The notes: generated by a model not told the origin, from the sequence alone. A DNA stretch of 64,000 bases from an uncultured Myxococcales bacterium (GCA_937980205.1 CALJKW010000078.1:124001-188000), one strand, 5' to 3'. Positions 20,601-27,292 are shown, counted from the first letter of the stretch. A program made the numbers and translations.

Positions 20601-21177
20601 CGGCGGCGGCCTCGACGAGCTGCGGGAGAAGACGTGTGGTGAAGCCGTTCGCGCCGCGGCGCTGCACCTCGGGCAGCACCTCGAGGTCCTTCACCGCGTC
20701 GCTGACGAGCGCGGCGATGCGCGAGGCGGGCGTCGGCGCGTAGGCGTAGAAGCGGACGTCGTAGAGGTAGACGGCCAGCGAGTCGCCGTCGCCGTCGAAG
20801 GCGATCTTGAAGGTGAGCGCGGCGCGCTCGGGGCCGCGCAGCCGCCCTTGCGCCTCGAGGTAGCCGGGGCGGAAGTGCAGCTTCAGGTCGTCGAGGTCGG
20901 CGAGCTTGCCGGACAGCTCGTGCACCTTGCGCGCGACGACCTCGGCGTCGACCGAGAGCTCGAGGAAGCCGAAGTCGAGCTTCTTGCGCTGGTACTTGCT
21001 GGCGCCGCCGCTGACGTTGAACGGGAAGGTGACGTCGGGGATCTGCAGCGCGAAGTCGGTGACGACGACGCCGGGCGCGACCTTCAGCTCCGGAAAGCCG
21101 ACGAACGCGCGCCGATCGATGAGGCGCAGCTCGGGCCCTGCGGCCCGTTCGGCTTTTTTCTCACTGCTTTCCGCCAT
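11647..21177 (-). CDS. Giant TPR-repeat protein, 3,176 residues
   Basis: This gene fills nearly 10 kb. Residues about 10-150 form a beta-rich domain (VVVTDFALQIPDVTFPFNVSGG and so on) that I cannot assign. From about residue 250 almost the whole protein is consecutive helix-turn-helix TPR-type repeats (for example LCEAALR-like LHCEAALRLSPDHPDALMLLAEL). The last 200 residues form a separate domain (PRLSLALYDALEALGAKGMT, VLVLGAGALAVYGPSELTYL) resembling the C-terminal domain of other large myxobacterial TPR proteins. There is no signal peptide. The ATG at 21177 is chosen because upstream in-frame sequence is antisense to a lipoprotein gene and is Arg-rich. The role is probably a scaffold for protein assembly. 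The convergent kinase gene ends 9 bases away. Confidence 0.85.
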   Translation of the reverse strand: MAESSEKKAERAAGPELRLIDRRAFVGFPELKVAPGVVVTDFALQIPDVTFPFNVSGGASKYQRKKLDFGFLELSVDAEVVARKVHELSGKLADLDDLKLHFRPGYLEAQGRLRGPERAALTFKIAFDGDGDSLAVYLYDVRFYAYAPTPASRIAALVSDAVKDLEVLPEVQRRGANGFTTRLLPQLVEAAAVARGFKMPSLDNARLVEAAVASKGLRLRFAAGGLPPPATPDEELLLTLEGARAFADAEEALANGRLKEAREQYLKLGDANEAHPFAAERLLTLLVADPTAHELALDVAASLQSRRDKSATALWAEAVVRERRGEFARAAERYLALCNLARKNQEEAGAFFAAEAGARAGRDHAPQMAAKALHELLGIRPDHLPSLKALARASDQAKDRAGAMRAYRRLAALARDPAEAADAHVQLARLAAQTEDDVAGARLHCEAALRLSPDHPDALMLLAELCFQSGEHLRAIKSVDRLREVAMARHEVDRIGRANVLAGKVWELGLKQPENALLRYREAASLLPGEAEPLYFTARVAESLGKLQESVSGYQQAIELAGPAPRTDGIRHAAHASHHALARLYKTRLGEPARGREHLESALQLDPTDLTALDELLPYYRASGKAAELADSAEKAASVLEDPLRRAALWAEAGELYRGRLAQPEKAERLLSQALEADPKNRVALEGMLALAESRRDGGQLSRCLKALAELAEDAKERVRYFRRLAVAARDLAFDLDLAAHAYTEVLKVDREDLPALGELCALQRRRSDWAGLSWALEQRAIAAENAGDKRLAAAALRELSQVQEARLGRAGEALVALEKAARLFPEANTLLELANLSLRCERPLNARRALEDVLALLPKHAAPERLAEVRARLGRACDLLGDKDGARENYAMAFPLRRLDDELSQRLEQLYEEGGFTAELTDLWASRAQALLHAGRGQDAAPLFFRSAQALLRAGDTASAILRLSAALDAAPTGERAAETLEAMAELELNRGEKLEAAKLFARRASLEREPRTAARLFWRAASLAAGSAREEGYLTSALQADLSFIPARLRRAELQLDSDPRSALVDLEAVLDADPKDPDVAGAQLDRLALLRKAGFAALRSGQLDSGRRLLALYVAQSPNDVEATLELAALHRKSGALESLVDLLAELWPRLEGPARRSARREYAEGSLTLGRADAAIEVLRSIVADDPQDAWAASKLLSLLPATEETTRERSTLISRLIDSAKGEERAQLLARRSALYEQLGDLIAAKADLADAAQATEEPFWVYKLLATLAQKTRDEVGEISAWVSVLDAVTVEHVQPSHAFDRLMELAASRQKAGDHTHARSAYATVAQRAPPLKHEQRHEAWYGVARTALAAGDKPGAEAALLEASKVGPAPTRVAALLERAQLLEARDAKLDAIAAFEGALALAPRHPQATEGLKKNLRAVQDWEGLAEVLAAEAASAPKAKAAPLYRELFHLYVEQLGAKGPAEAALRRVVALDESDLSARAHLASILAERGELEESTELLEQAAAGMPDADAARLLREGAAQVRKAGDKDTALRLLRKAHDREPAKGPALVELAELLYLLGAVSEALPLQKQVADAARFDDDPEGAEVALIRLADLADQAKDAQLAESALRRVAKERPLSQSAVERLAALVAPRNPREALGILAEHATQLAASPRTEKLLLQLARRARDEVADVELAAKLYARAAESSTDDAVAIRSERAELLRQAGRSGELMQELLEIAQAKLQAGDVEGALEAWEEEAGLAEGLSRVDEALRTIQAMAEVCEEEGLQARASSLMRRKAELLTDSKLDLDGAQAALEKAWDLAEDVATARLGMDLARRRHDREAEIDWLERTMKSVEAPPERAAAFVQLAKLHLGGGEVAEAPLLAPDQAEAALKEALKEVPGHADAEGALVALYERQERLGDVAAYYEETALRAKTTAEKARLLLKAAELYKDRANKPHEAAAALLAARSASPDDMQLTARVADQLHALGRVQDAADFDALLLEQDPFHPAFERHKKHLTATEDEQALAALLMRRAQAEVGEKAAAIWLEAAEAFRRAGAPERARLCEDQAFEAAPTNDEAFEALKVRAANQPRRLADLLAARARAMPAEAAQQLRERAVVLQQARESLAAAAAWDDYLQQAPDDLEALEERGELAAEAGGAKAAQPFDRRLIQLGGDKLPKALRHKVWMRLGTAALESEAWRDAADAFEQAFQLESDGEKGKEALSLLAEAASRARDKAALYRTTLRLAERSEGAEAEALYRRAAALFDDPAEVIDALAWLSKNRPAEEELYDRTRRGYRSLGRLGELLELHERHAGATGGSRGAQALLEAAELAETELNDEAKASELRVEASRLDPNNVVALGAVVAQQRKEGDEAGLLVSLPRLADALASSDLETANALRLELAGLLEKKGELAAARVTLGAIRTGGASAPGYGAALEALERILKKQNNTAGLADVLAARAELASADQRSQLLLRAAFAAKAGGDVAKAVELTRSSLAARATAQGLLLLADLSKGAGQLGTAATALAQAAMLSDANERPKLLLDASETWAQAGERDEAVGILQRVQREHPDTLTRAQAAKRFLDLGAKALALETAFVPAMQSQDFDEALEWAEAASDEARIEEALWGLVGREPEGKHAQRLADRLRAAKDAGRLARLAKLQGAAGGPLWVELLLAHGEASALDELDALGRLELAAGAVLGAKNAKLYEALLPKAGKLPAPLKEQLWRLVADTSPGLRPAMLGELTSLYLDADRWADAARALGELAALEESAEERHDLQLRRGAILRDRLNRADLARDAFEQALDDDPKSEPALTALIDLSAAEGGAGFTALAERLQELAGDAALDRHREQLAAAYEAQGKKKEALAHLARLPESPDTLARRAALAADLGLKGESLQLREKIAKSDDERREVLRGYIEAELVPFAVRLGETMLDDGSLDAPTLRLLAERLAPTEQGAKLATKAWPRLLMNKPDDADGWTLYAEALRRDGRESDAGLADGFGAALTASEGASLVIRPEEVDAPSAYRFPELPDGLLPVSEKTMPRLSLALYDALEALGAKGMTVALDPFGGVEAWQGAPQVLVLGAGALAVYGPSELTYLCALALALGEEGHRLREPGEVEALEEAATAAFEAYPVSLAASRVLAQLDPRVRGGDPAAVRLNEVLPESASFRAVAKKAIEILEG

Positions 21178-21237
21178 GGGAGCGGGCCGAAGGTAACACC
21201 GGATGTAGGCCTGCTGAACTTCTGTGCCGCGGGAAAA

Positions 21238-21272
21238 GCGACTTCGGTCGCGCGCAACGCGACTCCGGTCGC
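21238..21272. repeat. Two tandem small hairpins with tetraloops
   Basis: GCGAC-TTCG-GTCGC (21238-21251) and GCGAC-TCCG-GTCGC (21259-21272) are two near-identical 14-base palindromes spaced by seven bases in the divergent region between the giant TPR gene and a small lipoprotein gene. The first would fold in RNA into a 5-bp stem with a UUCG tetraloop. They may be regulatory or simply a local duplication. Confidence 0.45.
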
Positions 21273-21345
21273 AGGATGTGGGCTCGCAACCGGGCGACGC
21301 GGCAGGTCTTGGACGAGGCACCCGGTTTGCGACACGCTGCCGCCC

Positions 21346-21675
21346 ATGCGCCACCTCATCCTCTTCCTGTCGCTGTGCGCCGCAGCCTGTGGAACCGTGT
21401 GCGACAGCGCCGTCGGCGCCCAGCGCCGCGCGAACGACAAGGGCCGCGACTGCTCGCACCAGAACATCGCGGTCGCCGACGCGAACAGGTGCAACTCGGG
21501 CCTGTCGAAGTGCAGCCCGGACGACGTGAAGGAGCTGCAGGCGTACGCGGACTGTCTGGACGCCCTGCCCGTCTGCTCGTCGAGCAACTCGACGTCGTGG
21601 GCCTTCTCGCGCGCGGGCTGCCAGCTGCAGCCGATCGGCCGCGTCAGCGGTGAGTGCGCGGGGGCCATCTTCTAG
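21346..21675 (+). CDS. Small Cys-rich lipoprotein
   Basis: A 109-residue putative lipoprotein that I do not recognise. MRHLILFLSLCAAAC is a signal with a lipobox ending at Cys15. The mature part contains about eight further Cys residues (GTVCDSAVG, DCSHQN, RCNSGLSKCS, ADCLDALPVC, GCQLQP, GECAGAIF), which suggests a disulfide-rich exported protein. It follows the divergent promoter region shared with the giant TPR gene and is followed after about 80 bases by another Cys-rich lipoprotein gene on the same strand. The DVKELQAYADCLDALPVC segment resembles the small Cys-pattern repeats of other myxobacterial lipoproteins. Confidence 0.7.
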   Translation: MRHLILFLSLCAAACGTVCDSAVGAQRRANDKGRDCSHQNIAVADANRCNSGLSKCSPDDVKELQAYADCLDALPVCSSSNSTSWAFSRAGCQLQPIGRVSGECAGAIF

Positions 21676-21752
21676 ATGGGCGATCCGCGCCAACCCGTTT
21701 CAAAAATGCGCCACGTCGTCCTTCGGGGGGGCTGGTCGAATACCGTGAAGGG

Positions 21753-22571
21753 ATGCCTCGAATCCTCGGCCTCTGCGGCATCGCAGTGCTCCTGTTCGCA
21801 GCGTGTATCGAGCCCGACACCAGCCCGCTCGGGTGTCGCGGCCTCTTCGACTGCCTCGCCGACTGCCTGACCTCGGAGTGCGAGGACGAGTGCATCGCGC
21901 GCGGCACCCCCGAGGGGCTCACGCGGGCGCGGGCGCTCGCGACGTGCTCCACGCAGAACAGCTGCGACACCGAGCAGTGCCTGCTGTCGAACTGTGACCC
22001 GCAGCTGCGCTCGTGCGCCGAGATCGGCCCGGGTGGAGGCCCGGGCGGCGGCGCGGGCGGTGGAGGTGGCGGCGCGGGGGGCGGCAGCGCGGGTGGCAGC
22101 GCGGGTGGCAGCGCCGGTGGCAGCGCGGGCGGTGGTGGCGGAGCTGGCGGAGCCACCTGCAGCCCGACCGTCGGAGTGCCCGAGATCACCGCGCCGCTGA
22201 CGGGCCTCCAGGCGACCTACGCGCGGGGCGCGACGATCACCGCGACGATCCCCGTCGACGCGGACACGCAGCGCCTCTACGTCTCGATCGTCCAGTTCGG
22301 AGGGAGCTTGAACCTCGGCAACACCGCCGAGAACGTCACCGGCAGCACCGTGACCGTCAGCCTCCCCGCCGGCACGACGGCCGGGCCGACCGGCACCTTC
22401 TACCTGACCGCCAATCTCTGCTCGACGAACGACTGCGGGCACCCGATGACCCGAAACGTCTACGGCCAGGTGGGCAACGGCGCCGCGTACACGGAGACGC
22501 GGACGACGTCGGGGTCGGCGGACATCGTGTGCACGAGCCCCATTCCGATCACGACGTTCCAGATCCAGTGA
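21753..22571 (+). CDS. Lipoprotein with Cys-rich head and Gly-rich linker
   Basis: A 272-residue secreted lipoprotein of unknown function. MPRILGLCGIAVLLFAAC is the signal. Residues about 25-85 hold a Cys-rich region (CRGLFDCLADCLTSECEDEC, CSTQNSCDTEQCLLSNC) reminiscent of small Cys-rich repeats. A Gly/Ala/Ser linker of about 45 residues follows (GGGSAGGSAGGSAGG). The C-terminal 125 residues are beta-rich (TITATIPVDADTQRLYVSIVQFGGSLNLG, NVTGSTVTVSLPAGTTAGPTG) and look like an immunoglobulin-like or adhesion fold. GTGAAGGG upstream serves as ribosome binding site for the ATG at 21753. It converges on the LysR gene with a 33-base gap. Confidence 0.7.
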   Translation: MPRILGLCGIAVLLFAACIEPDTSPLGCRGLFDCLADCLTSECEDECIARGTPEGLTRARALATCSTQNSCDTEQCLLSNCDPQLRSCAEIGPGGGPGGGAGGGGGGAGGGSAGGSAGGSAGGSAGGGGGAGGATCSPTVGVPEITAPLTGLQATYARGATITATIPVDADTQRLYVSIVQFGGSLNLGNTAENVTGSTVTVSLPAGTTAGPTGTFYLTANLCSTNDCGHPMTRNVYGQVGNGAAYTETRTTSGSADIVCTSPIPITTFQIQ

Positions 22572-22604
22572 GGGCCGGCAGGCAGCGCTGACGCCGTCGC
22601 GACC

Positions 22605-23456
22605 TCAGCGGAGCTTCTCTTCCAGCAGCCCGGCCAGCGCGTCGAGCACCGGCGAGCCGCGGTGGCGCGGGGTCCGCAAGAGGTGAATCGGCACCGGCGT
22701 GAACTTCCACGGGCCGACGCGCTCGAGCCGGCCGGTGTCGACGTAGGCAGCGGCGACGAACGAAGGCAGCAGCGCGACGCGGTCGCTGGCGGCGGCGAGC
22801 TCTGCGGCCTCGAGGAACGTGCCGGTCTTGAAGCGGCCGTTCAGCCGCAGCCTGACGGTGCGGCCGCGCTCCTGCGCCGGCACCTCGGTCGGCGCGAGGT
22901 CGACGAGCACGCACTCGCGCGTGGCGAGCTCGTCGACGCTGCCGACGGGCCGACCGGGCGCGGCGTAGACGCCGAGGCTCACGGTGCCGAGGCGGCGCGC
23001 GATGAGCTCCGAGAGCGCGAGCTTGCCGAGACGAACGGACGCGTCGAACGACTCCTCCGCCAGCGAGACGCGACGGACGTCGCCGCGCACGTGAATCGCC
23101 GCGAGCGGGAAGCGCGCCGCCAGCGCGGCCAGCACCGGCGGCATGACGCAGAGGCCGAAGTCGGGCGGCACCGACAGCCGCAGCGGAGCCGTCGAGCCGC
23201 CGCCGCTGCGCACCTCTGCGCGCGCGAGCTCGAGCTGCTGCAGCACGGCGCGCGCGCGGACCATGAAGCGGTCGCCGGCGGGAGAGAGCCTGACTCCGCG
23301 GCCGGTGCGCTCGAGCAGCTTCGAGCCGAGCTCGCGCTCGAGCTCGGCGATGCGGCGGCTCACGCTCGAGATCGGAAGGCCGAGGCGCCGGGCGGCGCGC
23401 GACAGCGAGCCTGCGTCGGCGGCGGCGATGAAGCTGACGATCCGGTCGGTGTCCAC
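22605..23456 (-). CDS. LysR-type transcriptional regulator
   Basis: A 283-residue regulator. The winged helix is N-terminal (DTDRIVSFIAAADAGSLSRAARRLGLPISSVSRRIAELERELG, residues 2-44), followed by the effector-binding domain (LRLSVPPDFGLCVMPPVLAAL onward). The GTG at 23456 is preceded by GGGAGG at the proper distance, so the longer upstream frame is rejected. It lies divergent from the SDR gene with a 96-base space between, the classical arrangement of a LysR regulator and its target. It resembles the AaeR/DsdC-style subgroup with SSVSRR in the recognition helix. The inducer is unknown. Confidence 0.88.
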   Translation of the reverse strand: MDTDRIVSFIAAADAGSLSRAARRLGLPISSVSRRIAELERELGSKLLERTGRGVRLSPAGDRFMVRARAVLQQLELARAEVRSGGGSTAPLRLSVPPDFGLCVMPPVLAALAARFPLAAIHVRGDVRRVSLAEESFDASVRLGKLALSELIARRLGTVSLGVYAAPGRPVGSVDELATRECVLVDLAPTEVPAQERGRTVRLRLNGRFKTGTFLEAAELAAASDRVALLPSFVAAAYVDTGRLERVGPWKFTPVPIHLLRTPRHRGSPVLDALAGLLEEKLR

Positions 23457-23552
23457 GAGCCTCCCGAAAACAGCAAACCACGCTTCGGCCAGACGGGCAG
23501 GACAGAAGGCGAAGGCATGGCCATGTTGGGGGTGTTCGAGAAGGAGGACGTC

Positions 23553-24512
23553 ATGGCCAGCATGAGCGGAGTTCCGGATCGCAGCCTGCAGCTCCACCCC
23601 ACCCCGGTCGAGAAGCTCGACCTCTCCGGCAAGCAGCTCGCCGTCATCGGCGGCACCGACGGGCTCGGCCGGGCCATCGCGAAGCTCGCGGCCTCTCGCG
23701 GCGCGAAGGTGCTGGTCGTCGGCCGCACGTTCCGCGACGAGGGCACGCCGAACCTCGAGTTCCGGCGCGCCGACCTCTCGTCGATGGAAGAGGCGCGGCG
23801 CATCGGCAGCGAGCTGCCCGCGTCGCTCGACGCGCTGGTGCTCACCACCGGCATCATGGCGGCGAAGACGCGCGAGGTGACCGCCGAGGGTCTCGAGCGC
23901 GACCTGGCGGTGAGCTACCTCTCGCGCCTCGCGCTGCTGCGCGAGCTCGCGCCGCGCGTCGAGGCCGAGAAGCGCACGTCACCGCTGCGCGTGTTCGTGA
24001 TGGGCTTCCCGGGCTCGGGCCAGGTCGGCGACCCGAGCGACCTCAACGCCGAGCGGAAGTACGAGGCGATGGCGCAGCACATGAACACGGTCGCCGGCAA
24101 CGAAGCGCTCGTGCTCGACGCCGCGCAGCGCTACCCGTTCTTCGAGGTGTTCGGCCTCAACCCGGGCCTGGTGAAGACGAACATCCGCGCCAACTACCTC
24201 GGCGAGGGCAGCCTGCTGCACCGGGCGAGCGAGGCGCTCATCGGCCTGCTCGCGAAGTCGTCGGAGACGTACGCCGAGCGCGTGGTGCCGCTGCTGTTCG
24301 CGGCAGAGCTCCAAGGCCGCAGCGGCGCGATGTTCAACGCGAAGCCGCGCGCCATTCTGCCGACCGAGGGGCTCGACGTGAGCGCGATCATCGCCGCGTC
24401 GGAGGCGCTGTTGGGTCAGAGGGCCGCGGCGGCCGCGCGCAGGACGGGCACCGTCGACGAGCCCCGCCGCAGCACCGCGAGCACGTCCGAGAACCGCAGC
24501 GCGCCGGCGTAG
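23553..24512 (+). CDS. SDR-family oxidoreductase lacking the usual Tyr/Lys
   Basis: A 319-residue Rossmann protein. The nucleotide-binding motif is VIGGTDGLGRAIA (TGxxxGxG type, about residues 30-42), followed by ASRGAKVLVVGR and ADLSSMEEAR. LVLTTGIM takes the place of the NNAG strand. The position where YxxxK is expected reads KYEAMAQHMNTVAGNEALVL, so neither the Tyr nor the Lys of the classical catalytic site is obvious. It might therefore be an atypical or non-catalytic SDR. AAGGAGG at 23541-23547 fixes the ATG at 23553. The last 97 bases overlap the convergent crtY gene, and the Ala/Arg/Ser-rich tail encoded there is probably not structured. Probable target of the divergent LysR. Confidence 0.75.
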   Translation: MASMSGVPDRSLQLHPTPVEKLDLSGKQLAVIGGTDGLGRAIAKLAASRGAKVLVVGRTFRDEGTPNLEFRRADLSSMEEARRIGSELPASLDALVLTTGIMAAKTREVTAEGLERDLAVSYLSRLALLRELAPRVEAEKRTSPLRVFVMGFPGSGQVGDPSDLNAERKYEAMAQHMNTVAGNEALVLDAAQRYPFFEVFGLNPGLVKTNIRANYLGEGSLLHRASEALIGLLAKSSETYAERVVPLLFAAELQGRSGAMFNAKPRAILPTEGLDVSAIIAASEALLGQRAAAAARRTGTVDEPRRSTASTSENRSAPA

Positions 24513-25522
24513 AAGCGCTCGATGACGGCTTCGTCGTGCCGGTAGAACGACGCGAAGACGCGCACCCGCTCGGCCGGCTCGGCGGCGAGGAAGAGCATGC
24601 GGTTGAGCAGCCGGTAGAACGCCTGCGAGCGCCAGTGCGCCGTGGCCTCGCGCTGCAGCATCGCGGTGAGCGACTCGAGCGGCGCCTTCGCCACCTGCCA
24701 CGCGAGCCGCAGCGCGATGGGCAGCGAGTAGCCGGTGGTGGCGTGGAAGAAGCCTGCGGCGACGCCGAGCATCGGCCGCTCGAGGCGCGGCGCGCGGCCG
24801 CTGAGCGGAATCGGCAGCGCGGCGTGCTCCTCGCGCTCGACGCGCTCGACGTCGAGGCCGCGGGCCCGGCACCAGCGCGCGATGCGCGCGCGCGAGTCGA
24901 AGAGGTCGAGCTCGCGGCCGTTCGAATAGACGGTGTCCTCGACCAGCACGCGGCGCTCGTCGAACGGCAGGGCGTAGACGAAGCGGAAGCCGTCGTGCTG
25001 CTCGACGGTGGCGTCCATCAGCACCGGCCGGCGCAGGCCGTGCGGGCGCGAGAGCACCAGCTCCTGGCCCAAGAACTTCTGCCAGCCGCAGGGCCACTGC
25101 GGCATCACCGCGCGCGCGTCGATGACGGCCGCCGCGTCGAGGCGCTCGCCGGAGTCGAGCTGCACGTGTGTGGCTCCGGCTTCCGCGACGCGGGTGTGCA
25201 GGCGCACGCGGTCGCCGAGCAGCGTCATCAGCCTCGACGCGAAGTCGGTCGAGCGCAGCGTCCAGTACGTGCCGTCGAGCGTGCGGGTGAGGCCCGGCAG
25301 GGCGACGTCGTGGCCGCCCGAGAAGCTGCGCGCGCCGAGCCGGTGCAGCCACGGCAGCGCTTCGGCGGGCACGTCGCTCTCGTGGAAGCTCCAGGTGTGG
25401 TTGCCGCCGAGGACTGCCCCCGCCTCCAGGACGACGAAGTCGAGCTCGGGCCGGGTCTCGACCAGCCGCGCCGCGAGCAGCCCGTTCGCGAGTCCGCCGC
25501 CGGCGAGGATGAGGTTCCTCAC
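24416..25522 (-). CDS. crtY: Lycopene beta-cyclase, CrtY type
   Basis: Cyclises both ends of lycopene to beta-carotene at the membrane. A 368-residue FAD/NAD(P)-binding protein: LILAGGGLANGLLAARL (residues 4-20) is the dinucleotide-binding motif, and NHTWSFHESDVP and VIDARAVMPQWPCGWQKFLGQE are CrtY signatures, as are RFVYALPFDERRVLVEDTVYS and GVAAGFFHATTGYSLPIALRLA. Length and motifs fit the proteobacterial CrtY family. The GTG start overlaps the stop of the upstream crtU gene by four bases (GTGA), so translation is coupled. Its stop overlaps the tail of the convergent SDR gene. With crtU it forms a two-gene operon that should turn lycopene into beta-carotene and then modify the rings. Confidence 0.9.
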   Translation of the reverse strand: MRNLILAGGGLANGLLAARLVETRPELDFVVLEAGAVLGGNHTWSFHESDVPAEALPWLHRLGARSFSGGHDVALPGLTRTLDGTYWTLRSTDFASRLMTLLGDRVRLHTRVAEAGATHVQLDSGERLDAAAVIDARAVMPQWPCGWQKFLGQELVLSRPHGLRRPVLMDATVEQHDGFRFVYALPFDERRVLVEDTVYSNGRELDLFDSRARIARWCRARGLDVERVEREEHAALPIPLSGRAPRLERPMLGVAAGFFHATTGYSLPIALRLAWQVAKAPLESLTAMLQREATAHWRSQAFYRLLNRMLFLAAEPAERVRVFASFYRHDEAVIERFYAGALRFSDVLAVLRRGSSTVPVLRAAAAAL

Positions 25523-27105
25523 GCGAGCAGCCGCTTTCTCGCCGGCGACTGCGGCAGGCCGGCGAGCAGGCCGCGCAGCGGCACCGACTCGACGAGCTCC
25601 TCGCGCAGGCCGTCGCGGGCGAAGATGCGGTTCGCCGCGACGAGGCCGCTCGAGAAGGCCGCCTCCATCAGCATCGCGGGGAACGGGAGCTTCACCCAGT
25701 CGCCGGCGCAGTAGAGGCCGGGGACTCCGGTGTCGGTGCCGGGGCGGCGCGCGGCCTTGCCGACGTGAAAGGCGGGGAAGTCGCGGCGCAGCTGCAGCAC
25801 CTGGTACCGGACCTCGGCGCGCGACAGCTCGGGCAAAAACGCCTTCAGCTCGTCGAGCAGCGCGGGGCCGACCTCGCCGTCGGCGAACGAGTCGGGCACC
25901 GCGTAGCAGTGCAGCTCGACCACCGAGCCGCCGCGCTCGCGCACCCAGCGCGCGGACTCGGCCTCGCAGCGATCGACGAACGAGATGGCGTCGAGCAGCG
26001 CGTGCCGCTCGGTGATGACGAACGACGGCAGCCCCTGGCGCGGCGCCTCGGAGAGCCACAGCCGCAGCACCGCGTACCGCTCGCCGGGCTCGAGCTCGAG
26101 CAGCCGCGGGTCGAGGCCCTCGAGCCCCGCGCTGCCGCCGAGAATCCGCCGCGTGCCGACGACGTCGGTGGCGAGGACGACGGCCTCGTACGGCTTCGCA
26201 CGCACCACGAAGCGCTGACCGTCGTAGTCGAGACCCGCGACGGGGGAGGACAGCTCGAGCACGACGCCCTGCTCCGACAGGCGCTCGCGCACCGCGCGCA
26301 GGAACGCCGCCTCGTAGTCCTCGGTCGGGTGGTCGTAGACGAGCCCGCCGGCGTGGCCCAGGTAATAGGAGTGGAAGCCCTTCACCAGCTCGGCCATCGA
26401 CAGCTTGTCTTCGTTCGCGAAGAACGCGCGGGCGAAGGTGTTGAACGCCATCTTGAGGCGCGGAGGCAGCCGCGCGCGGCGATCGAGCTCGGCGAGGCTC
26501 AGGTGGTCGAGCTGGCGGGGCGTCGCCTCGGGGTCGTACTCGAGGAAGACGCCGAGGGCGTCGCGCGTCGGGGCCTTGAACGCGTCGCTCAGCGAGTAGA
26601 GGCCCTGCTCCGACATCGAGAGCAGGTTCAGCACCGGGGTCTTCTCGCGATCGTCGAAGGAGATCTGCGAGCCGCCGGGCAGCAGGATCCGGTAGTCGGA
26701 GATGGGCTTGAAGCGCTGCCGCACTCCGAGCGAATCCAGGAAGCGGTTCAGGTTGTAGTAGTGCCGGAAGAAGGCGTGGAACCCGTGGCTGACGTGCTCG
26801 GTGACACCGGGGCCGAGCTGCACCGGCCACGAGCCGACCTTGCCGCCGATGTAGCTCGCCGCGTCGTACAGCGTGACGCGGTAGCCGCGCGCGGCGAGCG
26901 TGGTCGCGGCGGAGAGCCCCGCGAGGCCCGCGCCGACGACGGCGACGCGCTTCGGCGTCTCGAGGCGCAGCGGAGCCCGCGTGTCGACGGCGTTCACCGC
27001 GACGCGATCGGGGCCGAGCTTCCAGCGGACGAGGCCGCGCACGAGCGAACGGCGCAGGGCGTAGAGCATGAGGGCGCCGCCCAAGGCCATGAGCCCGGCA
27101 GCCAT
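25519..27105 (-). CDS. crtU: CrtU-type carotenoid phi-ring synthase (aromatic carotenoids)
   Basis: A 528-residue FAD enzyme. An N-terminal hydrophobic stretch (AGLMALGGALMLYALRR) is followed by the FAD motif VAVVGAGLAGLSAATTLAARGYRVTLYDA. The segment VSHGFHAFFRHYYNLNRFLDSLG and the later FARAFFANEDKLSMAELVKGFHSYYLG match, in order, the conserved HGFHxFFxxYYNL and SRSFFA...FHxYxLG regions of CrtU/isorenieratene synthases, which desaturate and shift a methyl group of the beta-ring to make an aromatic ring. The C-terminal GVPGLYCAGDWVKLPFPAMLMEAAFSSGLVAAN is the FAD-binding end. A GTG lies one codon upstream of the ATG I chose. Coupling to crtY supports the pathway. A ketolase- or isomerase-type role is the alternative. 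Confidence 0.75.
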   Translation of the reverse strand: MAAGLMALGGALMLYALRRSLVRGLVRWKLGPDRVAVNAVDTRAPLRLETPKRVAVVGAGLAGLSAATTLAARGYRVTLYDAASYIGGKVGSWPVQLGPGVTEHVSHGFHAFFRHYYNLNRFLDSLGVRQRFKPISDYRILLPGGSQISFDDREKTPVLNLLSMSEQGLYSLSDAFKAPTRDALGVFLEYDPEATPRQLDHLSLAELDRRARLPPRLKMAFNTFARAFFANEDKLSMAELVKGFHSYYLGHAGGLVYDHPTEDYEAAFLRAVRERLSEQGVVLELSSPVAGLDYDGQRFVVRAKPYEAVVLATDVVGTRRILGGSAGLEGLDPRLLELEPGERYAVLRLWLSEAPRQGLPSFVITERHALLDAISFVDRCEAESARWVRERGGSVVELHCYAVPDSFADGEVGPALLDELKAFLPELSRAEVRYQVLQLRRDFPAFHVGKAARRPGTDTGVPGLYCAGDWVKLPFPAMLMEAAFSSGLVAANRIFARDGLREELVESVPLRGLLAGLPQSPARKRLLA

Positions 27106-27292
27106 CACCAGAGGGACGCCCTCACCACGCGCACGGCCTGCTTACGCGTGGGCTCGGGATTCGTAACCGCGATGGCGTGACGCGGGCGCCTTCCAACGCG
27201 ACCTTCGTAAATCCGCACTGCGAGCGAGCCGGTAATCGACGGCCTCCGGCGCTCGAAGATGGGGGTGCGCCTCACCCAACCCCAGGAGAGTC

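Noticed and set aside
11866..21675. A rightward open frame of over 3,000 codons across the giant TPR gene
   Set aside because: It is antisense to a protein with clear TPR repeats, and its translation is rich in Arg, Gly, Glu and Leu without domain features, as expected from GC-rich antisense frames. Only its last 110 codons, beginning at 21346, look like a real lipoprotein.
22662..23552. Rightward frame upstream of the SDR gene in the same frame
   Set aside because: Antisense to the LysR gene; AAGGAGG at 23541-23547 sets the SDR start at 23553.
27161..27173. TCGTAACCGCGAT upstream of crtU, which recurs at 50938-50950 upstream of the KaiC operon
   Set aside because: A 13-base match is expected by chance several times in a window of this size, and no other common promoter element aligns.
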